From: Brachionus plicatilis
Lineage: Eukaryota > Rotifera > Eurotatoria > Ploima > Brachionidae
Length of the DNA stretch: 64,000 nucleotides
NCBI GenBank assembly: GCA_010279815.1
Contig: QEOQ01000221.1
Coordinates: forward strand, 264,973 to 328,972
Direction of reading: 5' to 3'
Below, piece by piece: positions 21,101 through 30,148 of this stretch. The stretch's first letter is position 1; each line of letters starts with the position of its first letter. A model generated the notes under the pieces. It was given only the letters and a program-made list of their open reading frames with translations, was not told the origin of the DNA and searched no databases. The position numbers and the translations under genes were made by a program.

Positions 21101-22455
21101 TAAAATGTTGTTAAGACACGTTTGATTTAAATTCTTAATTGTTTTGGTACTGATTTTGTCGTATCCTGTTGACATTTTTGTTTTTGTTTGATCAATTGAA
21201 CTCATCAACTCGGTCATACAAATTGGTTGATTGTATTTTTTTGACTTGTAGTATTTAAAAAAATTGCTTGAGCTTTTATTTTGTGAGTGTGGATTTGAAA
21301 AGACGTTTTGAAGGTGATCTGCTAGTAATTTTACTTTTTCATTGTTTGTTTTATCAGAATTTGGTAAAAATTTTTTTTCTGTTTCGTTATTTGTATTGAT
21401 TGCTCGCCAAAATTTTCGTTCACTCGGATTTGTGTTTGTTATGCTTTCGAAAATAGAGTTCCATTTTTGGTTATTTAGCGATGTTACTGTTCGTTTGATT
21501 TTGTTATCAAGGTTGTTTGCTAAATTTTTTGTTTGTGTGTTCCGGTTTTCGAGTATTCTCTAAGAAGTTTTTTTTTAAGACAAATAATATATAATAAAGT
21601 ACCTGGTAAATTTATTTTTTGATTTTGGATTGTTTTTTCAGTTGTTGCATTTTCTAGTGATGTTTTGATTGTTTCAGTGAATTCATCGATTTTTTGTTCA
21701 AGTTGTTCGATTGTTTCAATCGGATCAATAATTGGCTCAATATATTTTATACTCTCTTTGAAACATTCCCAATTGATTATTTTAATTTTCGTCCTTGTTA
21801 ATTCGGTTTGAGCTTCGAAGCTAATTGGATAGTGATCTGATGCTGTAAAGTTCGTGTGAACTTTAAAATTATTTATACAATTTGCTAAGTCGTTTGAACA
21901 AAGGGCCAAATCAAGGATGTTTGAGCTTTTACGAAATGTTGGGGTGTCATTATTTACGATGCAAATTTTATTTTGGTTCAATAAATTGTTTAATATATTG
22001 CCTCGTTTATTTGTATTTTTGCAATACCAATCTGAGCTAAGAGAATTAAAATCTCCAGTAATGATTAGCTTTTTCTGGTTTATTATTTTTGATAAAAATT
22101 CAAAATTAGTTTTGCTGTTTGGGTGAACATATATCGATAAAAAAACGATTTTTTGCGATTTGTCTAAAATTTCAATTGCTTTTAGTTCGTATTGTTCATT
22201 TGATAAAAGCGTGAGAATTTTGAATTTCAAATTGCTTTTTATAATTATGGCGACTTCACCACCTTTAGAATGTGTTCGATCGCATCGAATTATTCGGTGA
22301 TTTTTTATGAAGTTGTGATTATTGTGTTTTTTTGATAGATTCGTTTCATTAAAGGAAAGGACGTCGATTCCTTCTTTGTTAATGAAATTGAAAATTTGTG
22401 CAAATTTGTTTGAGAACGAGCGAACATTTAAATGGGCGATTTTTAGCTTATTCAT
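21100..22455 (-). pseudogene. LINE ORF2, endonuclease part and linker
   Basis: The ATG at 22,455 overlaps the ORF1 stop in ATGAATAA, a typical coupled arrangement. The endonuclease has NETNLS, ITGDFNS and TASDHYPI motifs of the exonuclease/endonuclease/phosphatase fold, which nicks target DNA for priming. The frame closes at 21,520, near an A-rich run where one frameshift occurs. The linker continues in another frame (readable as SIFESITNTNPSERKFWRAI) to about 21,085. Confidence 0.85.
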
Positions 22456-23500
22456 TTTGAATTCTAGAAATTAAGTTTTCGATTGCTTTATTTATTTGAT
22501 CTAGACTCGATGTGTCTATTGATTCTAGGGTAATTAGCGTGGATAAATTGGCAATTATTCTGGTGATAATTGTTTTGTATTCACTTGTAGATGTATGTGA
22601 GGATTCGTTTGTATTGGTGTTTTGAGAGTTAGAATTTTGTTTCATTGTTTGGCTTCGGTTGTGTTGAGTAAGTGGTTTTGTTACTTGAGTTGCGTAAGTT
22701 TGATTGTCTGGATATTGATTTTGAGTTTGGGATGTGACTGTTTGAGGTAAATTTTGTTTTTGTCCAGCTTGATTAGTTGTTTCATGGTTTTGAATTTTTT
22801 TGGTCAGTTTGTTTGTTTCGTTAATCATAATTTTGCATAATTTACTAAATGCTGGATGTTTGCCTAGACAATTTGAACATTTTATTTTTTTTTGTGTGTT
22901 TCGATTCGGGCAATTATCTAGTTGATGGTTTTGTGTACATAGTGGGCATGTGAATACTTTGTCTGTGCAGTCGTTTGTAGTGTGTCCAAATTTGTTGCAT
23001 TTTCGGCATTGTGTTGGTCTTTGTTGGTGTTTCCATAGTTCAGTTTTATAGTTGACATAACCGATTTGGAGACCTTGTGACAAAATATGATTAGCGCATA
23101 GTTCGTCTGTTACTTTTATTTTTAAAAGGTTAAGCTCTTTGCTTTCGCTTTTTTTGGTAATCCTATACAACTCGATGATTGGAATGTATTTGCTTTTGAT
23201 TTTACGAATTGTCTTCTCGTCTTAAATGTCAACTGATGTTGGAACTCCTCTGACTGCGATGAAAAAAGCTTTTTCTTTTGGTTTAACTTTGTTGATCCCA
23301 GATCCAAATGCGTCTTTATCCCATGAATGTTTTTCAAGATGTTTTATAGTTCTTAAGTCGCTTGAAATTATGTATAGCTGTTTGATTTTACTGTTAATAA
23401 AAGCTCTGTCTATTTTTGTGTCATCGTATTCAATGAATTTATCAATTTCTTCTTGCATTTTTATTGGACTTGAATAGTTCAATAGATTATTTCCTTCAAA
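22448..23500 (-). pseudogene. LINE ORF1 (gag-like, CCHC zinc knuckles), 5'-truncated with one stop
   Basis: Three cysteine clusters are seen: CRKCNKFGHTTNDC, CPLCTQNHQLDNC and CSNCLGKHPAFSKLC, matching jockey-type ORF1 nucleic-acid-binding knuckles. A Gln/Asn/Thr-rich tail follows. An in-frame TAA at 23,222-23,224 splits the frame. The N-terminus is open into the junction at about 23,500, so the true start is missing. Confidence 0.8.
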
Positions 23501-23801
23501 TCTAAAAATCCAATTATTTTAGCAAAACTGTTTTAAAAAATTGGTAAAAACAAATAAAATATTTTAAGATACAAATAAAAGCTTAAGTCTAACTAAGAAA
23601 TTATTCATTTGAGTTGCAAACGAATGTCAAAGATACTAAATCATGTGGTTCACACAAGTCTGAAGATTAAAATGCTGGATGGAAAAAGAACTTTTTACGA
23701 ATGATTAACAGATTTCCATTTTAAAAGCCTTTATTTAAATAAAATTGTTTTAACAAAATTGAATAATAAATTAAACAGAATAATATTCTGAATTGATAAA
23801 T
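23501..23801 (-). repeat. A-type flank of pair 6
   Basis: This is the reversed A flank, starting within aaaatccaattattttagc where the LINE ends and running to the TAG of the A gene. It is close to the flanks of pairs 3 and 4. Confidence 0.65.
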
Positions 23802-24056
23802 CTACCACAAAGCAGCAGTAGAACCACAGCCCAAGTTCAATGGTGCAGCAGCAGTGTTCCAGTTTCCCCAGGTGAGTGCTGCTTCAGTTAAAGGAAGAGT
23901 GTTCAAATTATTGTAAGCAAGTGGAGCAGCTGCTAATGGAAGAGTATTCCAATTGTTGTAAGCGAGTGGAGCAACACTCAAAGGCAGAGTATTCCAATGG
24001 TTCCAGGTAAGAGGAGCAGCAGCCAATGGGGCAGTCAATGATAATCCACAAGTCAT
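23802..24056 (-). CDS. Pair 6, A member: small W/N-rich repeat protein (84 aa)
   Basis: This has four units and a TAG stop. It is identical by eye to the pair 5 A protein, including TEAALTW. The surrounding ~1.2 kb is also nearly identical to 18,390-19,645. Confidence 0.75.
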   Translation of the reverse strand: MTCGLSLTAPLAAAPLTWNHWNTLPLSVAPLAYNNWNTLPLAAAPLAYNNLNTLPLTEAALTWGNWNTAAAPLNLGCGSTAALW

Positions 24057-24468
24057 TTTATAATTTGTATGTGATGGTATTATATTTAAAAATATTATTT
24101 TTACTCAAATTGAATGTTTAATGATTTTTTTAAATTTAATTCCCAATATTTATATTCTTATGTTTCGATTCAAAAAAAAATTTATTTAAATTGATTTTAA
24201 TAGGCTTTAAGAATTTAAATGAAAAATGTTTATTTCTAATCAAATTCAAAATATTGATTGTTTAAAATGAAGTATTAGGTGGTATTTGATTGTTTTAAAA
24301 CATATTAAATCAAATTAAATTAGGGACATCAAATAATGCATTTTTGTAAACAAAAAAATTCCAAATGCATATAAATATCGAGAAAAGAAAATAAAAAAAA
24401 TCATCAAACATTCAATTTGAGTAAAAATATTATTTTTAAAGAAAATACCATCACAAACAAATTATAAA
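24057..24468. promoter_or_regulatory. Bidirectional promoter of pair 6
   Basis: TATA boxes are at 24,145-24,154 (minus) and 24,370-24,378 (plus). Alpha faces A and beta faces B. Confidence 0.7.
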
Positions 24469-24723
24469 ATGACTTGTGGATTATCATTGACTGCCCCATT
24501 GGCTGCTGCTCCTCTTACCTGGAACCATTGGAATACCTTGCCTTTGAGTGCTGCTCCACTCGCTTACAATAATTGGAATGCTCTTCCATTAGCAGCTGCT
24601 CCACTTGCTTACAATAATTTGAACACTCTTCCTTTAACTGAAGCACCACTCACCTGGGGAAACTGGAACACTGCTGCTGCACCATTGAACTTGGGCTGTG
24701 GTTCTACTTCTGCTTTGTGGTGA
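24469..24723 (+). CDS. Pair 6, B member: small W/N-rich repeat protein (84 aa)
   Basis: This has four units and a TGA stop, ending STSALW. It differs from the pair 5 B protein at one residue (P for S in the first NTLPLS). AATAAA lies ~60 bp downstream in tatctaaataaaattg. Confidence 0.75.
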   Translation: MTCGLSLTAPLAAAPLTWNHWNTLPLSAAPLAYNNWNALPLAAAPLAYNNLNTLPLTEAPLTWGNWNTAAAPLNLGCGSTSALW

Positions 24724-25327
24724 AGTCTGTCAAATATACTTTTATTTGCTTTATTTTATTTATTTTGGCCTTTATCTAAATAAAATTGTTTGAAAATCAT
24801 CTCAATTTTTCATTATTTTTTCTGTGCCTAGTTAGAGCTCCTTCTTATAAAGAAATCAAAATATCAAATAAAGTAAATTTAGTGATTTATTTAATAATAA
24901 AATAATTTCATTATAATTAAATGAATTTAAAGTAAAATAATATATAGAACTGAATTATATATTTAAAAAAATTAAATATTAAATTTACAAAATAATTAAA
25001 TTGAAATCTATTTTAAGGAAAACAAATTTCCAGCTAATTTGACGACCTTTTTTAGGTTTATTAATAAATTTTTCGGATTCTCATATAATAATGGGCCTGC
25101 ATCATTCAATGATTTTTCATTGTCATTGTTTTTTCTTTTTTTCTTTTATTTTTTTGGATTTTTAATCTACAAAAATTCGAAAATTTTTTTTTTGCGGGGA
25201 AAAGTTTTTGATTTGTAATTGACAGTTTTTGTGTGTGGGGACTAGGGAGAACCCTTTTTAAATAGGTTTAGCAGTCTGAATGTATTAAATACAGAACGTC
25301 TGATTAAAGGACCGTCGTCACTACCTC
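24724..25327. repeat. B flank of pair 6 and inverted copy of the 13.2 kb repeat
   Basis: B flank runs to about 24,940. About 24,945-25,190 is the reverse complement of 13,210-13,440 (aatctacaaaaattcga, tctcatataataatgg, catcattcaatga). At 25,195-25,255 ggggaaaagtttttgatttg resembles the tandem units at 13,610-13,690. No gene is present. Confidence 0.55.
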
Positions 25328-25393
25328 ATTTTTATAAATGACTTGCCTTTCTTTATTAAAGAATTAAAATTTAAATTGTTCGCAGATGACATA
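25328..25393 (+). pseudogene. LINE reverse-transcriptase scrap with FADD box
   Basis: One frame reads IFINDLPFFIKELKFKLFADDI, the region from the end of motif B to the FADD catalytic box. It is close to the 7.5 kb LINE remnant (FINDFPLLIKELKCKLFTDD). It is cut off on the right by a different repeat that starts at taccgtatttcc. Confidence 0.7.
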
Positions 25394-25480
25394 CCGTATT
25401 TCCTCACTTAATGCCCTATGGGCAATTAAATGAAACACCTTTTAATTTCCCAGTGAAATTATGCGAAATTTTTGATTTTT
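25392..25480. repeat. MITE-like fragment shared with 4.2 kb
   Basis: The block with cacttaatgccctatgggca, aaacaccttttaatttccc and atgcgaaatttttgat is an inverted relative of 4,195-4,310. Its start directly truncates an RT fragment, as expected of an insertion. A family is not assigned. Confidence 0.45.
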
Positions 25481-25508
25481 TGCAAATAAGATACAGGAAG
25501 CTTTTATA

Positions 25509-25613
25509 TATGCGAGTAACGAGCCGTTATTTTATATAAAATGTATGCGAGTAACGAGCCGTTATTTTATATAAAATGTATGCGAGTAACGAGCCGTTAT
25601 TTTATATAAAATG
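25509..25613. repeat. Three tandem 35-bp repeats
   Basis: The unit tatgcgagtaacgagccgtt followed by attttatataaaatg starts at 25,509, 25,544 and 25,579. The copies are identical by eye, suggesting recent expansion. Confidence 0.85.
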
Positions 25614-26620
25614 TGTTGAAACATTGATGGGCTTTGTTCAAAGAGGGTAGAGGAGGTTTTATTTAAATAAATTTATTTTTCAAATTGTAAATGAAATAAG
25701 ATTTTAAAATATCAAATAAAAGTAAAAATAAAATGTCTTAATTGGTACACAAAAGATTTTTCAACTTGTTTTTGATTAAGCATTGAGTTTTAAGGCTAAA
25801 TTAGTATTTTAAAAAATCTATATATATGTTATTAATATTTTTATTAATCATTAATCATTTTAGATAAGTATAAAAAATTACAGAAAATTGTATTTGAAAT
25901 GTAAAATTTTGATTAAATATATATGTTTTGAATAGAAATTACAGGTAGTTACATAGGCTGTTGACATTTGTTAGCTGCCGTTGTTCTTGTTCTTTTTTTT
26001 GGTTTAGAAACGTCAGGGGATTCTTTATTTGATTTTGAAATTGGTGTGGTGTCTATTTCTTTTGATGAATAATGGTTTTATTTGTCGAAGATTAATTAAC
26101 TAATTGTAAATTTCATGGCAGATAAAAAAGTAAAAGAACAATAATTGTATGTTGCTTTCTTATATTCTTATTATTTTAATATTAAAGTGTTAGAATTTAT
26201 TATTAAACAAAACCGATAACCAATAGTTTCGGTGAACTATTCGTCGAATCAGAATGCAGGGTTTCAATTCTTGAATTGAAAAATCGTTCAGTATCCTAGA
26301 TTTTCCAATGTACACATCTGGTTATTAGCTCGTCGCGATGCTCGTTCCTCGCAATAATTACCCTGGGATATTAAATGAAACATGGTAAATTAATAATGCG
26401 ATTTATAAAAGAATTATTATCAAAAACTCTTTTCAACCATTTTGAAACAGTCAATTTTCTTAGTGACTGTTATTTTTTTAAACATATTAATTTCTCTGGT
26501 TCTTATAAAAAAATCTTGATCTTTTTTAAATATCTTTTTGAACTTGAACTCAAAATTAAAATACAGCATAAAAGCATGATGTTTGAAATACATATCATAA
26601 GATTTAAACCATTTATCAAA
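25614..26620. other. Noncoding AT-rich stretch
   Basis: I see no gene. The upstream open frame from 26,375 into the pogo remnant is low complexity and not convincingly coding before 26,621. A short block near 26,350-26,400 (attaaatgaaaca) weakly recalls the 25.4 kb repeat. Confidence 0.35.
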
Positions 26621-26968
26621 ATGGCACAAACTAAATACGCTAGATATAGCTTGGCTTATAAAATGAAAGTAATTAAATATGCCTAAACTCATTCAAAGAA
26701 CAAAGCTCACAAAGAGCTTAAAGTAAGCAATAAGCTAATAAGACTCTGGGCGACGAACAAAGACAAAATCTTGGCCTCGCCTAATAGAGTCTCAAGAGTA
26801 AGAGTTCAATAACATAACACTGCTTTGTATCCAAGTTTGGAAAATGATTTAAAATCATTGGTGATTGAACAAAGATTGCTAGGTTATATTGTTGATGGTC
26901 AAAGAATTAAACAGCAGGCTTTAGATTTTGCAAAGCGTATAAAAATTTTCAAAGAAATATTCTCATAG
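26621..26968 (+). pseudogene. Pogo/Tigger-like transposase N-terminal fragment
   Basis: One frame is readable from ATG to a TAG at 26,966, interrupted only by TAA at 26,684 and 26,810. It reads YSLAYKMKVIKYA, then LKVSNKLIRLWATNKDKILA, then YPSLENDLKSLVIEQRLLGY and RIKQQALDFAKRI. This is the layout of a psq-type helix-turn-helix followed by a CENPB-type DNA-binding domain of pogo-superfamily transposases. No DDE catalytic domain follows. The 3' end lies at the start of an inverted repeat shared with 29.7 kb. Confidence 0.65.
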
Positions 26969-27180
26969 ATTTTTTTTTTCTTAAAAATTATGTTCAAAAC
27001 TTTAATAGAAAAAATTTAAAGATTAAATTTATTTAAAATTTTTTATACGAACCAATTTTAAATGAACATATTTTTTGGTAGCAGATTATTATATTCTTTC
27101 GTATCTAATTTTAATTATGAAAAAAATATAAATTATTCACAACTTTATTTCACAACTATATTTAAAAAATACTTTTCAGT
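26935..27180. repeat. Inverted repeat partner of 29,655-29,890
   Basis: About 245 bp (aagaaatattctcatag, gaacatattttttggtagca, tctttcgtatctaatttt) recurs reverse-complemented at 29,655-29,890, on the far side of the GC-rich element. The two flank a ~2.5 kb interval. Confidence 0.7.
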
Positions 27181-28090
27181 TTTTTAATGGTTGTATAGGA
27201 GTAAAAATCTTCGCCATGTTAAATGATTTGTATACGAGGTTGGGAGGAGTTTCTGTATTTTATTAACAAATTATTTAAAAATAATCTTTTGCTTAGAAGT
27301 TAATTAATTAAAAAAAGTTCGAATTTAATTTGATTAATTTTTTGAAATTTTTTTATAAAAAGCGCACAATATTAAGGGTAATATAAATTAAATTGATATT
27401 ATAGTTAATGAGTAAACTAAAAGTAACAGTAATCTAAGAACAAAATCAATAATTTCTTTCCACCTCTCAAATAGTCAATTGCTTACCAAATTTATCCTAG
27501 ATACTATCCATGAAAAATGCATAAAAATTTAGATGGTACCTTTTAAAGTTTTCTTATCAACTAATTGTCCAAATTCTATGAATCATTAATTTATAACTTA
27601 ATTATTCCATTTTCTCGTGACCTCAAATTTATTTATATCGGAACAACTTAGGGAGGACATCTCTTAAAAAAGTCATTAGTGTGGTAAGCTTAACTAAAGA
27701 AAGAAATAGCAAGTAAGTTGAAGAAATATTCTAACATTTTAAAATAAAAGCAAGTAATCAATATTAAATTCTCAAGCACTTTAGAAAGCTTATTATTTAA
27801 ACTGATAAATTAAAAATATTCAAGCAATTTAAAAAAAAAAAATTGGAATTAAAATTGTCTAAAATTTTTTACTAAGATGGGAAAAAATCCACTCTGAAGC
27901 AGGATTTTTGTTTTGGAATAAAAATAAATAATTTACTATAAAAAATGAGATTAATTTCACTTTTGGTCACAAATAAAGAAGGGTTCTCAACTATATTTAA
28001 AAAACAATTTTCAGTTTTTTAAATGTTTGTTTTGGAGCAAAAATATTTGCCATGTTATAAAATTTGTATACGAGGTTGGGAGGAGTTTAA
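27155..28090. repeat. Direct repeat pair ending tttgtatacgaggttgggag
   Basis: A ~100 bp block at 27,155-27,255 and 27,965-28,085 shares caactatatttaaaaaa, ttttcagtttttta and gtatacgaggttgggaggag. No gene lies between the copies. The sequence between is AT-rich and unassigned. Confidence 0.65.
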
Positions 28091-28833
28091 ATTTTGCATG
28101 TGAAATATATGTTTAAAAGCTGCTTTACTTTGAACGTTGATTATTTTAAAAGTTTGGGCAGTTGATTTAAAAAATGTGCGAATTACAGTATTTTTAATTT
28201 TTAAAAAATTGAAATTAATGGTGCAAAATTTGAGTTCCAAAAAATAATATAAAAGTGGAATGATATTCTTAATAATAATTGTAAATAAAAATAAATTAAA
28301 ACTCTTAAAATGTCGTTTGAGAATAAGAATTGTTTCTTAATGAACTTGAATCAAAACTTATGTATTCCTTTTGTTTATTTATTTAAAAAAATGTTAAGCC
28401 TCATAGGCAAGTTGAAAAATAAAAAAAAATCTGTTTTACAAATCACATTAGGTTTCATATTTCTAGTTTAATTTACATTTTTTTAGAGTAATTATTTAGT
28501 ATGATTTCAAATATTTGTCTTTAATCTCTTTAAAACTGTTGAAATAAATAATAATAATAATAAAAATAATAATAAAATTTTATAAAAATTTTGTATGTAA
28601 TAAATGATTAAAAGTAATTAACGTAAACAATTTAACTTGGCATGAAGTTAAAGACAACGAAAAAAGTGGATCAAATGCTCAAATCCCATCGGTGTTTTCA
28701 CCTCACCAAAGAAGGATTCATTTTTTCAAACCTGTAGCAAAGCGTTTCAAAGAAATAAACCGTTAATTTTTTTCGTGGAAAAAACACTATTCGTGCAAAA
28801 ATAAAAAACCTTAGAATGCCTTAGAAAGAAATT
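28091..28833. other. Noncoding stretch with a possible LINE 3' tail
   Basis: At 28,372-28,440 tttgtttatttatttaaa followed by gttaagcctcataggcaag looks like a reversed LINE tail, similar to 4,446-4,490. A short taa trinucleotide run lies near 28,545-28,575. No gene is seen. Confidence 0.35.
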
Positions 28834-29650
28834 TTTGTCACCCTCCTATTTTTTCATCCGGGCTTGGGACCGGCATACGGCATAGTTATGACGGCGTCTT
28901 CCCCTAAGAAGCACGTGGGACGTTCATCATAAACAGCGCCACTCATCCGAGCACTTTTAATTTGGCTGCGAACTCGGCTACTATTTAGACTAGCTTGGAA
29001 CCACAAACCAAGCGACATTCTCAATTTAGAAAGAGAGAATGCCTTAACTTTAGTGCTTCCAAAGTTACGGCTATCCAAAGAGGGTCAGCTGTAAAACAAG
29101 TTCTCGCTCTGCTAAGATTCTATACTGGATGATGGTCAAGCCAGCGGCACCCTCATACGACAAGACTAGGACAAAGACCCGTAGATCTATGTACCCGTAA
29201 TACAGCTCTTCTTCAGACTCGTAGAAGACCACATAGTGTGGCTGCCACCACCCTCCTCTTTTCTCATCCTGGGCTTGGGACCGGCTTACGGCAGAGTTAT
29301 GGTGGCTTATAATTCATTTTTAATAAAAGCTTTATTTTTTAAAATTGATTTAAATAAGTCATTGTTTCATCCTTCTTTTAATTGATTCTTCTAAAATCTT
29401 TATTTGAAAACTTTAAAGACAAAGTTAAAATCGAATTTTGGTTAGAAAATATCAGAGCAATTTTAATTCGGCAACGAACTCAATGTAGTTCAAGACACTT
29501 GAAAAATAATTAAAGTTGAAGCTCGAACAAAATTACAATTTTTTACCTAAACAATGTTTTGAGGATCTGTTTTTTTTTTAATAAAAATACTAAAAAATAT
29601 TTGTACGTAAAATTTTTGTCACCCTCCTATTTTTTCATCTGGGCTTGGGA
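28834..29650 (-). mobile_element. Second copy of the GC-rich retroelement-like repeat
   Basis: In reverse complement this matches the 12.1-13.0 kb element almost exactly through the GC-rich parts. It starts and ends at the CCCAAGCCC / GGATGAAAAAATAGGAGGGT motif instead of at the same points as the other copy. Its ends are therefore permuted relative to the first copy, as for a tandemly arranged or circular source. It lies between the inverted repeats of 26.9 and 29.7 kb. Confidence 0.6.
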
Positions 29651-30148
29651 GAAGTATTTTTTAAATATAGTTGTGAAATATAGTTGTGAATAATTTATAT
29701 TTTTTTCATAATTAAAATTAGATACGAAAGAATATAATAATCTGCTACCAAAAAATATGTTCATTTAAAATTGGTTCGTATAAAAAATTTTAAATAAATT
29801 TAATCTTTAAATTTTTTCTATTAAAGTTTTGAACATAATTTCTATGAAAAAAAAATTCTATGAGAATATTTCTTTGAAAATTTTTATATGAGTTTTTTTT
29901 TATTTTATTAATTTGTTATGAATTAGTTTTTTGATGAATTAATACATCATCTTTAAGACAATATCCTTTAATTCAAAATTTTGATTTTTTTTCCATATAA
30001 CTTTATTAAAACCTTTAGTTTTTAAGTGAAAAAGTGCTCGACCATATGCAATAATAAAACAATAAGAATTTTTTAAAATTTTTTATTCTCTTACAGTAAC
30101 AAAGAAAAAAAATGAACCTTTTTATTTAAATTCTTTACATTAATCTCC
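29651..30148. other. Repeat and 3' flank of the coiled-coil gene
   Basis: 29,655-29,890 is the inverted partner of 26,935-27,180. The rest is AT-rich. A possible polyadenylation signal for the minus-strand gene (tttatt in the plus strand) lies at about 30,120. Confidence 0.4.

Larger units (their letters stand above)
19646..23500 (-). mobile_element. 5'-truncated jockey/CR1-like LINE, inactive
   Basis: This is a minus-strand non-LTR retrotransposon with ORF1 (zinc knuckles), an apurinic-type endonuclease and a reverse transcriptase. The 3' end carries ggctatttgtaaataaataa, a short A-rich tandem tail against the B flank of pair 5. The 5' end is cut inside ORF1 and abuts the A flank of pair 6 at about 23,500. 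One in-frame stop in ORF1 and at least three frameshifts in ORF2 make it non-functional. It sits exactly between two duplicated gene-pair cassettes. Confidence 0.85.
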
